Source: Magnolia sinica (taxonomy: Eukaryota; Streptophyta; Magnoliopsida; Magnoliales; Magnoliaceae). From it: 64,000 nucleotides of DNA. Under the pieces are notes generated by a model, which made no database searches, had not been told where the DNA came from, and saw only the letters and a program-made list of their open reading frames with translations. How positions within the stretch are numbered: the stretch's first letter is position 1; the number at the start of each line of letters is the position of its first letter. The stretch covers positions 42,136,336-42,200,335 of the forward strand of contig NC_080575.1 of the NCBI RefSeq assembly GCF_029962835.1, written 5' to 3'. The translations under genes and the position numbers were made by a program. Below, in pieces: positions 23,863 through 35,420 of this stretch.

Positions 23863-26205
23863 TGAAAGTGCCCTGGTTTGTCAATTAGCGTGAGCGCTAA
23901 GTCAGTTAGACAGAGGAGCCCCACAGGAAAATTGATCAAGCGTCTACCTCAACTAGATGTGTGACTAAACTCACCATAGGTAAATCTTAGCCTCACATCC
24001 CATGTCCCAAAACACCAGGTAATTAAAACACTTAAAATTAGTTAGAACTTCTTAGGATTTTTAGTTAGAAAACTTTCCCAAACTTCAGGAAAAATCTTTA
24101 AGTTTTCTACCTTGGTCGATTTATCGAAACATGGTTTAATGAAATTGAACCTTGTTATCGATGTCCTCGAAGCTTGCTCGATATTATCGAATTGAGGACA
24201 TAAGATGTCCAACAACCATAAAAATCTCTGGAAGAAATTATCAATGTATCGATAGATGGCTCGATACCATCGTAATTTGAATCTCGAGTCTATCGAAGTA
24301 GACTTGATAAAATCGACATCAAGTCTGTTGTGTCCAAAGTTCCGCTAAGGCAAATCGTGTTCTTTTTAATATATCGAAGAGCTCCTCGATATCCTTGGAA
24401 TTCAAATATCGATGATATCAGAAGCCCTTCGATGATACCGGATTGGACATACATTTCTCTCCAGTAAAGTTTTTCAGGTTGTTTTTCTCAGATCGAGGGT
24501 CACTCGATAAAATCAATATTAAAATATCCATCATATCGAGGCATGGTTGGTGTCATCGAATGTGGACATAAACTGTCCAACAAACTTATAGGAAAATTCC
24601 CTGGAATTATCGATGAATCGACACTGTCCTCGATATCATCGATATTCAAATTCTGATGATATTGAGTGATGCTCGATCATATCGTTTACTTAAAATATTT
24701 CAAAGGTAAGTGCTCTCACATTTTCAAATATCGAGGAATTGAACCTCGTGTCGATGAAATCGGAGTTCGAAATCTGATGACATCGACACACATTCGATTT
24801 CCTCGGCCAACTAGCAAAAGGTTTCAAAAGCGTTTGACATTTGAGTTCGTGTCATCGAGTGGCCAGCTGACGCTATCGAGAGTATAGGCTCGATGATATC
24901 GACCTTGCTCGATGATATCGAACTCTATCAAAAATGTGATCGTTTTATATCCGTTGGAACCTTTTGCCTATTTAATGAGAGCTTGCCCTTAGTTGTTAGA
25001 TAGAGAAAATAAAGAGTGCTTTTGAGTGTTTAACCTTACATCATATACCCTAAGCCTTTTCTCTCATGGAAGTTCATCCTCCAATTCACCCTCATCATTG
25101 ACATTCAATAGAGTGGATTCGGGAATGAACTTCTGCATTCAAGGATCCTACAGGTACCACCTTAATGGCAAATAATTAAGCTGGGATGCCTTGAATGCAT
25201 AGATGATTGGAATCGCTCTATCTCCCTTATAGGAAAATATTTAATAGAGTAGGATTCCATCATAACTTTGACTCAACCTGTCGCCATGTATTGGTACATT
25301 TTCTGAGTTGCGGTTCAAGGAAGCAGAAGATTCTTCGTCAATAAAGGAGGAGATCTTTGAAAACGCGCTAAATGGAGCTCATCTACTTATCTGTAAGTCA
25401 TTAGAGTCCAGAGGACCCTTGTGATCACTCCTTCTGTAGGATTGGGTCTAAGGTGTTTCTCACCCTTTGCAAGTCCTCATAGGAGGCCTCCGGCGGGAGT
25501 GTACATGGGGGTACTTTGTGGTGACCCTTACTCTATGGAGAGCATAAACTCTTAGGTCCTTGTATAGGTCCTTGACCTGTGTGGTCTAAAACCTGGGTGC
25601 TTTGTGTTGACCCTTGCTCATAGAAGCATAAACTTGTGAGGTTCCTTGAGTGGATCCTTGGCTTGTGTGGCCTAAAATCGAGTGTTGTGTGTTGACCCTT
25701 GCTCATGGGAGCATAAAGTGTGTCGTGTAGACACTGTGTGTCTGCCTTAAGTGTAGGTTGTACTGGTTAGAGGTGAACCTGTTGTGAAATCTCCTTTAGT
25801 GAGATCTGGTACACTCAAGGGTTGAGTGCGTCCACCGGAAGTGGAGTAGACAAGTAGTCGAACTACTATAAAAATGACTGTGTTTGAGATTGATATTTGT
25901 CTTCCGTTACTTATGTGATTTTCTTAAATGCTTTCATATTTGATTATCTGAGATCACACCTCACACAGTCATATCCATCATAAATTATGACTCGCATCTT
26001 ATTTATCTGTTAATTAGTTTTATGATTAGATCCTCTATTTGGCTTAGAAGCCATTAAAGTTACTCCGAAGAAATCCTTATGCATGCACATTTATTCAGGA
26101 ATAGATTTTAAATAACCATAAAATATTAAAAAGTCCTATTCACCCCCCTCTAGGACATATTGGCATATTTCCACTTCAACTAAAGCGGTCATTACCATAA
26201 TTTTA
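23863..26205 (+). repeat. 5' LTR of the Sirevirus-like element (2343 bp)
   Basis: Starts TGAAAGTGCCCTGG and ends CATAATTTTA (TG...TA rather than TG...CA, as in its partner). The section 24115-24945 is saturated with TATCGA, ATCGAT and GATATCATCGA words, which are self-complementary. The first ~130 bp differ from the 3' LTR far more than the remainder does. Confidence 0.93.
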
Positions 26206-26207
26206 AT

Positions 26208-26222
26208 TGGTATCAAAGCGAG
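26208..26222 (+). other. Primer-binding site
   Basis: TGGTATCAAAGCGAG, two bases after the LTR, is complementary to the 3' end of initiator methionine tRNA apart from minor changes. It is the usual primer of copia elements. Confidence 0.9.
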
Positions 26223-26299
26223 TCTCTCTTAAGGGCTTCACCGCCTAGAGAGTGATCTTGACTGAAGTTGGAATCATGACCAAAAGTGTCTAAGAGGGT

Positions 26300-26590
26300 G
26301 TGACAGATCAGAACAATTGCCTGGTAATCCATATTGCTCTGAAAGTTGGTAATAGTTCAAAATGGTACCTTGACAGTGGATGCTCCAGACACATGACTGG
26401 TGATCAAACTCATTTTTATGAATATTCAGACTTTGATAGAGGATCAGTCACATTTGGAGATGGTAGCTCCACCAGAATTATTGGACAAGGAACGATAAAT
26501 GTACCAGGCCTTCCAAAAATCAAACATGTTCTTTTTGTAGAAGGTCTGAAACATAATCTCCTTAGTATCTCCCAAATCTGTGACAAATAA
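26300..26590 (+). pseudogene. Copia aspartic protease
   Basis: The retropepsin of the polyprotein, which would cut Gag-Pol into mature parts. It shows WYLDSGCSRHMTG with the catalytic Asp in the D-S-G triad (codon near 26372). Then come VTFGDGSSTRIIGQG and the HVLFVEGLKHNLLSISQICDK end typical of Ty1/copia proteases. A stop at 26588 interrupts the frame, which reopens at once in the same polyprotein. No gag precedes it. The upstream sequence back to the PBS has stops and nothing recognisable. Confidence 0.9.
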
Positions 26591-26593
26591 CAT

Positions 26594-27325
26594 TTGGTCA
26601 CTTTCTCAAAGGATGTGTGTAGGATCTTAGATCATACAGGAAAATCTCTCATAAAAGGTTTACACACTAGTGATAACTGTTACGTTATTGAAAGTACAAG
26701 TGAGAGTGTGTTATCCACAAAGTGTAATATGGTTGTAAAGAGTGAATCCAAATTATGGCACCAAAGGTTGGGACATGTTCACTACCGAAATTTAGCTAAG
26801 CTTAGTTCAAAACATTTAGTTAGAGGACTTTCCAAGATTAGAAAAGAAGAAAAAGTTGTCTGTGGAGAATGTTTAAAAGGAAAACAGATAAAAGTTGGTC
26901 ATAAAAAGACAACCACCATAGGAACAACAAAACCTTTAGATCTGCTGCATATGGACCTGGTTGGCTCAACCAAAGTGGAAAGCCATGGCAAGAAAAGATA
27001 CTTCCTGGTGATAGTAGATGACTACACCAGATTTACCTGGGTAACATTTCTTCGAAAGAAATCAGATGCCTTTGATGAATTTATAATTTTGGTAAAGCGA
27101 CTTCAAAATGAAAAAGGATATTACATAAATCGTATCAGAAGTGATCATGGTGGAGAATTTGAAAATGAGCAATTTGAAAAATATTGTGATGAGAAAGGAA
27201 TTCGTCATGAATTCTCAGCCCCAAAAACCCCACAGCAAAATGGAGTCGTTGAAAGGAAAAATCGAGTATTGCAGGAAATGGGGTCAGTTATGCTAAATGG
27301 AAAAGATATGGCAAAAAGTTTCTAG
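26594..27325 (+). pseudogene. Copia GAG-pre-integrase zinc domain and integrase core
   Basis: The N-terminal HHCC zinc domain is seen as HQRLGHVHYRNLAKL followed by VVCGECLKGKQ. The catalytic core shows LDLLHMDLVG with the first Asp, NRIRSDHGGEFENEQF with the second Asp, and TPQQNGVVERKNR with the catalytic Glu, so the D,D,E residues are all intact. Integrase would join the cDNA ends to the host chromosome and produce the 5-bp TSD seen. A TAG at 27323 breaks the frame before the C-terminal domain, which continues in the same frame. Confidence 0.92.
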
Positions 27326-28345
27326 GCGGAAGTTGTCAATACAACCTGTTACATCATAAATAGAGTATATCTTAGAGCAGGATTGAACAAAACTCCATAT
27401 GAACTATGGCACGGGAAACCACCTAGTGTGAAATACTTTCGTGTTTTTGGAAGTAAATGTTATATCTTGAGAGACAGAGATCACCTAGGGAAATTTGAGT
27501 CTAAAAGTGATAAGGGTATCTTTCTGGGGTATGCCTTGAATAGTTGTGCTTTAGAGTATATAATCTAAGGACTCTCACTATTCAAGAATCAGTCAATGTG
27601 GTAATCGATGAACAACCTCACAAAGAAGATAGCCCTGTGAATGGATTAGAAGATAATGTAGATTCATACATTCTAGATAAATCAAATAACAAATCTCCAT
27701 CATCAAATGAACTACAACCATCATCTAACATACCCATCATTAAGGATCACCCTTGAGAACAAATTATTGGAGATACTAATGAGGGTGTGAGGACTCGACA
27801 ATAGATAGAAAATATCTATAGTCATTTCTACTTTACCTCGAAGATTGAACCTAAGAATATTGTGGAAGCTCTTCAAGATGAACACTGGATAAATGTTATG
27901 CAAGAAGAACTTCAACAATTCTAGATAAATGAGGTATGAAAATTGGTTTCCAGACCACTCAATACAAATGTCATTGGAACCAAAAGGGTCTTCAAGAATA
28001 AATCCGATGAATTTGGAAATGTAATCAGGAACAAAGCAAGGCTAGTAGCTCAAGGGTATTCATAGATAGAAGGCATTGATTTTGATGGGACATTTGCTCC
28101 TATAGCTCATCTTGAGTCTATTAGAATACTTTTGTCTGTTGCATGTGCATTAAAGTTTAAACTATTTCAAATGGACGTAAAGAGTGTGTTTCGTAACGGG
28201 GATCTTGTTGAAGAAGTTTATGTAGAACTACCTAAGGGATTTTCAGATCCAAAGCATCCCCATCACGTTTATCGTCTAAACAAAGCTCTCTATGGTCTCA
28301 AACAAGCACCACGTGCTTGGTATGAACGATTGACAAAATTTTGTT
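27326..28345 (+). pseudogene. Copia integrase C-terminus and reverse transcriptase N-terminal half
   Basis: 27383-27568 reads TPYELWHGKPPSVKYFRVFGSKCYI, the GKGY-like C-terminal segment. The frame shifts near 27540. A linker leads to the RT region: EALQDEHWINVMQEEL, VIGTKRVFKNKSDE, NKARLVAQGYS, FQMDVKSVFRNGDL (the palm's first catalytic Asp region) and LNKALYGLKQAPRAWYERL. At least four in-frame stops (near 27757, 27922, 27938 and 28062) and a further shift at about 28345 disable it. Confidence 0.9.
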
Positions 28346-29370
28346 TTGGACCTTAAATTTTGTAGAGGAAGTGTAGATAAAACATTGTTTACTCAAACAA
28401 CAAAGGACTCATTGCTTATTGCACAGATCTATGTGGATGATATAGTCTTTGGTTTAACATGTGAAGATGCTACATACAAATTTGCCGACCTCATGAAATC
28501 AAAATTTGAAATGAGTATGGTTGGCGAATTAAACTTCTTCTTAGGATTACAAGTTAAGCAGCTAAATGATGGAATCTTCATTTGTCAAACCAAGTATGCA
28601 AACGACTTGGTGAAAATATTTGGGCTCAATTATGGTCGTACTTATCATACTCCTATGAGCACCACACTCAAACTCTCGAAAGATGTTAATGGCAAAAGTG
28701 TGGACCAACATCTCTATCGGAGTATGATAGGAAGCCTACTATATCTCACAGCCAGTTGTCCAGATATATCTTTTAGTGTAGGCGTGTGTGCTCGGTATCA
28801 GGCAGATCCTAAGGAATCTCACCTAATGGCTACTAAGAGAATCATCAAATACATAGCAGGAACTACCTCTTTCGGGCCGTGGTATCCATTTGAAACATCC
28901 ACCATCATTACAGGATACTCTGACGTTGAGTGGGCTGGAAATTTGGATGATTAGAAATCGACAAGTGGAGGATGCTTTTACATTGGCAATTATCTGGTCT
29001 CCTGGCAGAGCAAGAAGCAAAATTCAGTATCATTGTCCACTGCTGAGGCCAAATATATCGTTGCAAGTAGTTGCTATGCACAACTCCTTTGGATGAAACA
29101 AATGTTTTGGATTATGGGATTGAGCAACCCACAATGAGTCTTTTCTATGATAACACAAGTGTTATCAACATCTCAAAGAATCCTGTTTAACATTCTCAGA
29201 CTAAGCATATTGACATTCTTCATCATTTTATCCGGGAACTTGTTGAAGATAAGATTATTATGTTAGATTATGTATCTACTGAAAAGCAACTTGCCGATAT
29301 CCTAACAAAACCTCTTGATACAAAGAGGTTCAGTGATCTTCAAAAGTCAATTGGAGTATGTACTCATTGA
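28346..29370 (+). pseudogene. Copia reverse transcriptase C-terminal half and RNase H
   Basis: The catalytic box YVDD is intact at 28430-28441 (QIYVDDIVFG). It is followed by GELNFFLGLQVKQ and the thumb/connection YRSMIGSLLYLTASCPDISFSV. The RNase H signature DVEWAGNLDD, then a stop, then KSTSGGCFYIG, is at 28920-28990. The family has D-A-D-W-A-G at this site, so the second of these acidic positions is Glu. After a frameshift near 29105 the end of pol is readable (SQTKHIDILHHFIRELVEDK, EKQLADILTKPL) down to TGA at 29368-29370. Confidence 0.92.
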
Positions 29371-29656
29371 TGATATCTCAAGAAAAATGATCCACATAGG
29401 TAAATCTTCAATCTGAGATATTCATGGTTAATTATATGGAATAAATTTAAACCTCACGAATTAACCATGTTGGCTTTGGGAACAAAAATGTAAAATCTTC
29501 ACATTTCTGATGATATCTCTACAGTTTCGATATCATCGAGATTTTAATATCGATGATATCGATATTCACCATTGATGCAATCGAAGGGTCTCAGGAATGC
29601 AGTGTTATAACCACTGGTCCTTCCCAACGGTTGGACTGCCTTAGTTTTCATTGGAT
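29371..29656 (+). other. Pol-to-ORF3 spacer
   Basis: Non-coding spacer between pol and the following ORF. It contains the same GATATCATCGAT-type words as the LTRs (29509-29585). Confidence 0.6.
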
Positions 29657-30333
29657 ATGAATAGTCCTCCCATGCAGCCGGCTAACCAACATGCTCAACC
29701 CTCATATCCTCCTACACCTTGGGGATCCAATCAGACGTCGCTGCTTAGTCCGAAGTCTATCACAAATCGCTAGGCTCATCACTTGGAATGTCACTCGAAT
29801 CCCAGTGACAAATCAGAATCTAAATGGTCTGGGTGTTTAGGGAGAGATAACCCGCGCATTATGTCATGGCACCACTGTCCCCCGAAATGATGAAAATTCT
29901 CTTCACATCAATCATCTTGGACCCTCTTTTAAAATTCTCCATAGCATTCTAGGGTCTAATGTATATCCATGTGATGTAAAGGGTAATCACCTTCCTCCCT
30001 TTGTGTTAAATGTTCTTTATGATGTGTATCAAGAAATCCAAGTGTGCCTTCCAACTCTTCTTCTCAAGCAGCTCATTCGAATAATCCAAGGCGATCATCG
30101 GGATTCACTACCCTTTCCTGCACTCATATGTAAACTCGCTCATTATGTGGGCCTCCCTACCACATCCGACGTTGTTCATCCAGAAGCATGGTTTGACAAT
30201 GACGCAGTCCAAGAGGCTCAACAGTTGTGTCTCACTTCATGTCTCCGCTGGTATGGAGGAATGCCTTTACAACTGTGAAAGGTGCCTCACCGTGATTGAA
30301 GAAAAATTTGACGTTCTCCAGCAAACAAGCTAG
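29657..30333 (+). pseudogene. Post-pol ORF with plant-transposon-associated domain
   Basis: An ATG at 29657 opens a proline-rich start (MNSPPMQPANQHAQPSYPPT), broken by a stop. The adjacent frame reads GPSFKILHSILGSNVYPCDV, then LPPFVLNVLYDVYQEIQ, LLLKQLIRIIQ and SLPFPALICKLAHYVGLP. That pattern resembles the so-called putative plant transposon protein domain found in ORFs of plant retroelements. After a shift near 30230 a charged stretch ends at 30333 (ECLYNCERCLTVIEEKFDVLQQ). Sireviruses often carry an extra, env-like or coiled-coil ORF in this place. Function is unknown and this copy is broken. Confidence 0.6.
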
Positions 30334-31082
30334 CAAGTAGTGGACTTGCTCACACATGGTGAGCCTCGTGGACATTAGGGGCCAACTGAGAAGTACAATG
30401 TTGTTGCAGGTCTACAAAACGTTTCTCTTTTTGTTGTGCTCATATTTGAGCCAAATTGGATGGTTTTGTTGTTTTAAACTGAATGGTACTCTACTGCCAA
30501 CCTTGGGCAGTATATATTTTGGATTTTTTTTTGCATTTTGGCTGTTTATATCTCATATCTCTTTACTGCCATATTTTTCGATCCCCTACTTTCTCTGGTT
30601 CATATAGATAATGGAATATGATGCGTGTGATGCTTGCGCTTTATCTCCATATTATCTGCCTATTTCACTGCTCTCCTTTGTCCTGTTAAGCATCCATGTT
30701 TTCTGTAATAAGATGTTCTTTTCCATCTATCTATTGTGCTTATGCTCCTTGAATTTTGGTTCTCTCATATTCTTTAACTTCAGTCAATATCAAATGTTAT
30801 GTTATCCTTTGCCAATGACTGACAAAAAGAGGGAGAACAAAACCACCCAAAAAAATCCACCCCGAAGAAAAATTGTATGTATCTGTTTGTAGATGGTGGT
30901 ACAGGTGTTAGGGGGATCAGCTGCAAGAAGAGAGGGGGAGATTGTCGTTAGGGGAATCAGCTACTGATGTGTGTGTGTGCTCACTAAATAACTTCTAGAC
31001 AAACACACAATTTAGGGTGTTTGTCCATAAGTTGTTCTAGGGTGTTTTGGTGTTTTGTCACGTAATTGACAAAGGGGGAGAT
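30334..31082 (+). other. 3' internal region with repeated polypurine tracts
   Basis: The first ~480 bp are T-rich and non-coding. Purine tracts then recur: caaaaagagggagaac (about 30821-30836), aagaagagagggggagat (about 30927-30942) and aaagggggagat (31071-31082) right before the 3' LTR. The last is the expected priming site. Tandem polypurine tracts are a described Sirevirus hallmark. Confidence 0.75.
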
Positions 31083-33465
31083 TGAAAGTGCCCTGGTTTG
31101 TCAATTAGTGTGAGCATTGAGTCAGCTATACAAATGAGCCCCATAGGAAGATTAATCAAGCATTTGCCTCAACTGGATGTATGCCCGAACTCGCCACAGG
31201 TAAATCTTAGCCTCACATTCCATGTCCCAAAACACCAGGTAATTAAAACCCTTAAAATTGGTTAGAACTTCCTAAGGTTTTTGGTTAAAAAACTTTCCCA
31301 AACTTCAGGAAAAATCTTTAAGTTTTCTACCTTTGTCAATTTATCGATACATGGTTCGATGAAATTGAACCTTGTTATCGATATCCTCGAAGCTCACTCA
31401 ATATTATCGAATTGAGGACATAAGATGTCCAGCAACCACAAAGATCTCTGGATGAAATTATCGATGTATCGATAGATGGTTCGATATCATCATAATTTGA
31501 ATCTCGAGTCCATCGAAGTAGACTCGATAAAATTGACATCAAGTCTGTTGTATCCAAAGTTTCGCTAAGGTAAATCATGTTATTTTTGATATATTGAAGA
31601 GCTCCTTGATATCCTTAGAATTCAAATATCGATGATATCAAAAGCCCTTCGATGATATCAGATTGGACACACATTTCTATCCAGTAAAGTTTTTAGGTTG
31701 TTTTTCTCGGATCGAGGGTCACTTGATAAAATCAATATTCAAATATCCATCATATCGAGGCATAGTCGATGTCATCGAATGTGGACACAAACTGTCCAGT
31801 AAGCTTATAGAAAAATTCCCTGAAATTATCGATGAATCGACACTGTCCTCGATATCATCGATATTCAAATTCCGATGATATCGAGTGATGCTCGATCATA
31901 TCATTTACCTGAAATATTTCAAAGGCAAGTGCTCTCACATTTTCAAATGTCAAGGAATCGAACCTCGTGTCGATGAAATCGGAGTTTAAAATTTGATGAC
32001 ATCGACACACGTTCGATTTCCTCGACCAGCTGGCAAAAGATTTCAAAAGCGTTTGACATTTGAGTTCGTGTCATCGAGCGGCCAGTCGATGCTATCGAGA
32101 GTATACGCTCCATGATATCGACCCTGCTCGATGATATCGAACTCTGTAAAAAAATGTGACCATTTTATATCCGTTGGAACCTTTTACCTATTTAATGAGA
32201 GCTTGCCCTTGGTTGTTAGATAAAGAAAATAGAGAGTGCTTTTGAGTGTTTAACCTTACATCATATACCCTAAGCCTTTTCTCTCATGGAAGTTCATCCT
32301 CCAATCCACCCTCATCATTGACATTTAATAGAGTGGATTGGGGAATGAACTTCCACATTTAAGGATCCTATAGGTACCACCTTAAGGGTCAATCATTAAG
32401 CTAGGATGCCTTGAATGCATAGATGATTGGAATCACTCTATCTCCCTTATAGAAAATTTTTTAATAGAGTAGGATTCCATCATAACCTTGACCCAACCCG
32501 TCGCCATGTATTAGTACATCTTTTGAGTTGCGGTTCAAGGAAGCAGAAGATTCTTCGTTAACAAAGGAGGAGATCTTTGACAACATTCTGAATGAGGCTC
32601 ATCTACTTATCTATAAGTTATTAGAGTCCAAACGACTCTTATGATCACTCCTTCTGTAGGATTGAGTCTAAGGTATTTCTCACCCCTTGTAAGTCCTCAT
32701 AAGAGGCTTCCAGTGGGAGTGTACATGGGGGTGCTTTGTGTTGACCCTTGCTCTGTGGAGAGCATAAACTCTTAGGTCCTTGTGTAAGTCCTTGACCTGT
32801 ATGGTCTAAAACATGGGTGCTTTGTGTTGACCCTTGATCATAGGAGCATAAACTTGTGAGGTTCCTTGAGTGGATCCTTGGCCTGTGTGGCCTAAAATCA
32901 GGTGCCGTGTGTTGACCCTTGCTCATAGGAGCATAAAGTGTATCATGTAGACATGGTGTGTCAGCATAAGTGTAGGTTGTACTGGTTAGAGGTGAACCTG
33001 ATTTAAAACCTCTGGTTTGAGGTGAACCTGTTGTGAAATCTCTTTTAGTGAGATCCGATACACTCAAGGGTTGAGTGCGTCCGCCGGAAGTGAAGTAGAC
33101 AAGTAGTCGAACCACTATAAAAATGACTGTGTTTGAGATTGATATTTGTCTTCCGTTACTTATGTGATTTCCTTAAATGCTTTCATATTTGATTATCTGA
33201 GATCACACCTCATACACGGTCACATCCATCATAAACTATGATTCGCATCTTATTTATCTGTCAATTAGTTTTATGATTGGATCCTCTATTTGGCTTGGAA
33301 GCCATTAAAGTTACTCCGAAGAAATCCTGATGCATGCACATTTATTTAAGATTAGATTGATAGGATTTTAAATAACCACAAAATATTAAAAAGTCCTATT
33401 CACCCACCTCTAGGATATATTGGGATATTTCCACTTCAACTAAAGTGGTCATTACCGTAATTTTA
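31083..33465 (+). repeat. 3' LTR of the Sirevirus-like element (2383 bp)
   Basis: Same ends as the 5' LTR (TGAAAGTGCC...GTAATTTTA), followed by TSD GTATA at 33466-33470. TCGA-rich palindromic words cluster at 31335-32150. Insertion differences include a 32-bp partial duplication near 33000-33030 (ggtgaacctg repeated) absent from the 5' copy. Confidence 0.93.
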
Positions 33466-33470
33466 GTATA

Positions 33471-35040
33471 GTGGTTCGATTTTTCTACTCCACTCTAGGC
33501 AGATGCACTCTCCTTGAGTGTACTAATATTTCACCATCTTAAGAGTTTTAAATAAGTTTACTCTGAACCTTTACATGTATATACTCTCACCGAAGGCCTA
33601 CACAATGACTTGACACATGTACAATACCCTGTCGAAGAAACACGTTTCCACCCATGTTGTTGGCTCCCGCAAGAGACTTTAATGGGTTTTCTATTAACTA
33701 ACCAACAACCACAAATGGTCCAAATCCAAGACTCAACGTACAATGTTGCTAGAGGCTCTACATGGATATTAACACATATCAACCTATGTCCGGTGAATTA
33801 GGTCTTATACGAGAGCCTAGGTCCTACACAAGAAACTATTCAAGTTTGGGTCATAAACTCTACACTCAATTCTACACAAGGATAATATTTGTGGACTCTA
33901 AAATGACAACTTACTTACCGGATTGACCCCCTTTGTAGCACCTTGCTTGAGATACTTTTACAATGCTCTCTGATGCTTGGATTGGCTTCTCAATTGCTCT
34001 CACATTCATTAATGTTAATGGTTCAGCTCCATGAACAAATTCCTTACATGAGATGCTCCGATGAGGTGACCAAGGTGATGGAAGGATGGTGGAATCTTTT
34101 ACAACTAATAGATAATTGATTTTCAAAGTGGATTCACATATATGGGTCTTCTGGAGGATATAGATAGGGATATATCTATAGGCTTAGTATCTAATTTCAA
34201 GAGAATAATGGAGAACAAGGTCATCTTCATAATCGAGGTAAGAATCCTCTTGAGAATGATAAAGCTCAAGAAGAAGACTTAGATCTCATAGGTTTAGAGA
34301 CTTAAGATGAATTATATGAGTGGACAATCACCTAGGCTTCTATTGCATCAAAAATTCATCCATAAGCCTAAGATCCGTATACCCTTTATAAAGGAATCAA
34401 GTTCCAATGGTTAAAAAAAAGGTAGAGAACGACACCTTTGATCGATCAAGCGATGCCTTCGATCGATCGAACTCCCCTTCGATATGATCGAAGATCCTTC
34501 GATGGGATCGAGAAACTCCAAAATAATAGACATTTAATTGTTGGATGTTTCTAACTACCTTCGATCGATCAAACTCTCATTCGATGGGATCGAGAAACTC
34601 TATAATCTTGAAAAATAGTTGCTAAACATTTTTGGCTCTCTTCGATTGCTTGAGCCCTAAGGTTCGATCAATCGAAGGTTCGATTGAGACCCATTGATGG
34701 CCTATCGATGGAATCAAAGATCCCTAAAAAAAAAAAAACTAATGTTTTGGGCTGTTACATTTACACCATTTGTGTACCGCTTTTAGCCTATCTTATCATG
34801 CTTTAATTTAACTCTTAAGGCTAGATCAACCAAGGGTTTACCTATTTGAAAATGGATCATCTAAAGGCTAGGTTGTTTTAGGTCTAAGGTTAGAGTTACT
34901 AAGGCACCTCAATTTACCAGTTCTTCACTCTTTGATGCTTCATGTCTTCTTGTGTCTTTAATCTTTAGCTTCCAAGGGTTCAACTAACTCACTGACACGT
35001 GGACTCACATGATTGACAAATAGGTGTACAAATTAGTGTA
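33471..35040 (-). repeat. 5' LTR of minus-strand Sirevirus-like element, second segment
   Basis: Continues 23499-23862 beyond the nested insertion and ends at gtgtacaaattagtgta (35040), the minus-strand start of the LTR. The same stretch recurs truncated at 16423-16536. The part 34430-34715 is packed with TTCGATCGATC/GATCGAAGATC words, a feature shared with the LTRs of the unrelated nested element. It encodes nothing. Confidence 0.72.
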
Positions 35041-35420
35041 CTAATAGGATTATTATTATATGGGGCCCAATTCGAGTTCTTAGCCACATTAAAGACCCCA
35101 CATATATAATTACGCATTTCTGAAGACCTCACACCAAAACGATGCATGTGGGTTTGCTTATTTGGAACTGATTGATACATCTTTGGACTATTTGGACGTC
35201 ACCTAGCCTAACCTGGACCACATTTAGACTTTACAAATATTAAATGCTGCCATTGGATATCTTGGACATATCAACTTGGTGATCCAGACCGTTGAATATG
35301 TTAGGAGACTCAGGTTTAGGTGTACAGACACTCTAGTCTGCACATCCAAGCCATGGACACATTAGACCATATTCATTCAGGCTATTGATCATGTATGGAC
35401 ATGTGGGCATACCTATTGCA
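35041..35420. other. Unassigned interspersed-repeat sequence
   Basis: No gene is seen. The GGGGCCCA and CATGTATGGACATGTGGGC phrases resemble Mutator-type MITE remnants found elsewhere in the window, but borders are not visible. Confidence 0.35.

Larger units (their letters stand above)
23863..33465 (+). mobile_element. Ty1/copia Sirevirus-like retrotransposon, both LTRs present, gag deleted (TSD GTATA)
   Basis: A 9.6 kb element bounded by two LTRs of about 2.35 kb. The perfect 5-bp TSD GTATA is at 23858-23862 and 33466-33470. Internal order is PBS, protease, integrase, RT, RNase H, a post-pol ORF and polypurine tracts, which is copia order. The very long LTRs, extra ORF after pol and repeated polypurine tracts fit the Sirevirus (SIRE/Maximus) lineage. 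Only about 90 bp separate the PBS from protease sequence, so the whole gag gene is missing. The pol frame has several stops and at least three frameshifts, and the LTRs differ at many positions, so it is an old inactive copy. Confidence 0.93.

Noticed and set aside
32645..33115. 156-codon minus-strand frame
   Set aside because: It lies inside the 3' LTR of a Sirevirus. The equivalent region of the 5' LTR does not keep the frame.
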